The translations under genes were made by a program, and so were the position numbers. From an uncultured Faecalibacterium sp. (lineage in GTDB: Bacteria; Bacillota; Clostridia; Oscillospirales; Ruminococcaceae), in the NCBI GenBank assembly GCA_934553285.1, contig CAKTFD010000115.1, positions 1 to 5,718 on the forward strand: a stretch of 5,718 nucleotides of DNA, read 5' to 3'. The notes beneath the pieces were generated by a model. The model searched no databases, had not been told where the DNA came from, and saw nothing but the letters and a program-made list of their open reading frames with translations. This document shows positions 5,409-5,718 of the stretch, piece by piece (within the stretch, counting starts at the first letter, position 1; each line of letters starts with the position of its first letter).

Positions 5409-5489
5409 CACACAGACTTTGGCACAAAGTCTAGTGTGTTACACCTTGCCAGAGGTGTACAGGCTCTCCCCCGGTACGCACGTACGTAG
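5356..5489. repeat. Long-range inverted repeat enclosing the oriT hairpins
   Basis: CGTACGTGCGTAC (5359-5371) and GTACGCACGTACG (5474-5486) are perfect inverted copies; pairing extends outward through G5358-T5487, T5357-A5488 and C5356-G5489 to 16 bp. The midpoint (5422.5) coincides with the loop centre of the oriT hairpin (5423), so the fold is a stem closing three branches: 5388-5408, 5409-5438 and 5440-5459. Each arm is itself nearly palindromic (GTACG, two bases, CGTAC), so the arms also read as direct repeats and could be protein-binding sites. Confidence 0.7.
5409..5459 (+). other. Origin of transfer, MOB_V (pMV158/MobM) type, candidate oriT
   Basis: CACAC plus AGACTTT (5409-5420), loop GGCAC, then AAAGTCT, a bulged A5433 and GTGTG (5426-5438) make a 12-bp hairpin. 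Its 3' arm ends in TAGTGTG/TTA (5432-5441), identical to the nick region I know for pMV158, where the relaxase MobM cuts between G and T. pMV158 shows the same layout: CACAC, an inverted repeat containing CTTTA, then TAGTGTG at the cut. The predicted nick is 5438/5439. A second hairpin, TACACCT (5440-5446) with AGGTGTA (5453-5459), follows the cut. A relaxase of the Mob_Pre type would bind here, nick this strand and start transfer toward higher coordinates. No such relaxase gene is in the window. Confidence 0.75.
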
Positions 5490-5494
5490 CGATT

Positions 5495-5546
5495 GCCCCC
5501 AATGCCGCCATATAGGGGGCGGCCAAGTTCGCACAAAGCGAACTTG
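5495..5546. repeat. Hairpins to the right of the oriT-like site
   Basis: CAAGTTCGC (5524-5532) and GCGAACTTG (5538-5546) form a perfect 9-bp stem with loop ACAAA. Before it, two competing pairings share one right arm: GCCCCC (5495-5500) with GGGGGC (5515-5520), or GCCGCC (5504-5509) with GGCGGC (5518-5523). No reading frame here has a ribosome binding site or recognisable product. Confidence 0.65.
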
Positions 5547-5553
5547 ATCCCGC

Positions 5554-5598
5554 AAAACAAAAGGCAGGATACCATCGCCATGATGATACCCTGCCTTT
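5554..5598 (-). terminator. Leftward terminator
   Basis: Positions 5560-5576 pair with 5582-5598 over 17 positions around a 5-base loop. Two positions are A-C mismatches on the plus strand (5569/5589 and 5572/5586) but become G-U wobbles in minus-strand RNA, so the stem is fully paired only when transcribed leftward. On that strand it is followed by TTTTGTTTT (plus 5554-5562, the first bases within the stem). Confidence 0.75.
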
Positions 5599-5645
5599 GC
5601 TCGTTTACCGTTCCGAGTAGTCCTTCCGCAGAACTTCCTGCAAAC

Positions 5646-5693
5646 AAAAAACGTACCCGAACCCTTTTTCATAAAGAATCGGGTTCGAGTACG
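5646..5693 (-). terminator. Terminator downstream of the tRNA gene
   Basis: Positions 5652-5664 pair with 5681-5693 over 13 positions; the single mismatch (C5657/A5688) is a G-U wobble in minus-strand RNA. An inner TTC/GAA helix shortens the loop. On the minus strand the stem runs straight into six T (plus 5646-5651). It begins 7 bases beyond the tRNA CCA end, as expected for a tRNA transcription terminator. Confidence 0.85.
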
Positions 5694-5700
5694 AACTGTA

Positions 5701-5718
5701 TGGTGGAGAATTAGGGAC
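5701..5718 (-). tRNA. tRNA gene, 3' end only, cut by the window edge
   Basis: Read on the minus strand the last 18 bases fit a tRNA 3' end: GT as the end of the T-loop, CCCTA as the 3' side of the T-stem starting with the invariant C61, ATTCTCC as the 3' acceptor strand, A as discriminator and an encoded CCA (plus 5701-5703). The acceptor 5' strand should then be GGAGAAT. A terminator follows directly. The anticodon is outside the window, so the amino acid is unknown. With only 18 bases the call is by pattern, supported by the terminator. Confidence 0.6.

Noticed and set aside
5405..5647. 80-codon minus-strand open frame across the oriT region
   Set aside because: TTG start without a ribosome binding site, lying over the perfect hairpins, which explain the sequence better than coding.
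5353..5693. CRISPR array or riboswitch
   Set aside because: The repeats are inverted, of different sequences and irregular in spacing, so not a CRISPR. The MOB_V nick motif and strand-specific terminators account for the structure better than a riboswitch.
5701..5718. Amino acid identity of the tRNA
   Set aside because: Discriminator A and a GGAG-type acceptor would suit tRNA-Tyr among others, but the anticodon is outside the window.

Overview
The window looks like chromosomal DNA of a GC-rich Gram-positive gut anaerobe of the class Clostridia, most like Faecalibacterium or a close relative. This is inferred from strong AGGAGG-type ribosome binding sites, sigma-A-like promoters, U-tract terminators, GC-rich coding sequence and the style of the proteins (MATE transporter, ScrK-like sugar kinase, XRE regulators). 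The genus call is a judgement from sequence style, not a database match.

Left part (1-4073), ordinary GC-rich chromosome. An AraC-family regulator (73-912, +) runs tail to tail into a MATE efflux transporter (919-2226, -), with only 6 bp between their stop codons. The transporter promoter is divergent from that of a PfkB-family, fructokinase-like sugar kinase (2439-3407, +). The kinase transcript probably begins with a large stem-loop at 2371-2411, and several usually conserved motifs of the kinase are altered. A PAP2-type membrane phosphatase (3498-4034, +) follows with its own promoter and ends at a clear rho-independent terminator (4037-4073).

Middle (4074-4610), no confident gene. It holds a leftward terminator hairpin (4111-4160) whose 18-nt loop copies the anti-Shine-Dalgarno tail of 16S rRNA, a GC-rich hairpin-dense stretch, a rightward terminator (4392-4417) and a 96-bp element with perfect 12-bp terminal inverted repeats flanked by TAAA (4499-4594).

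Right part (4611-5718), probable mobile-element DNA. An AT-richer gene for an XRE-type regulator with a C-terminal membrane domain (4611-5204, -) has a good promoter at 5227-5255. Upstream of it, 5353-5546 is packed with perfect hairpins. One of them, with the sequence TAGTGTG/TTA at its 3' edge (5432-5441), matches the nick region and hairpin layout of MOB_V (pMV158/MobM-type) origins of transfer. A 13-16 bp inverted repeat closes this hairpin and its two neighbours into a cloverleaf-like fold. Two leftward terminators (5554-5598 and 5646-5693) follow, then the CCA-bearing 3' end of a minus-strand tRNA gene cut by the window edge (5701-5718).

Taken together, an AT-richer regulator and an oriT lying directly downstream of a tRNA 3' end suggest an integrated mobilizable element or its remnant. 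No relaxase or integrase lies inside the window, so mobilization would need a relaxase outside the window or supplied in trans.
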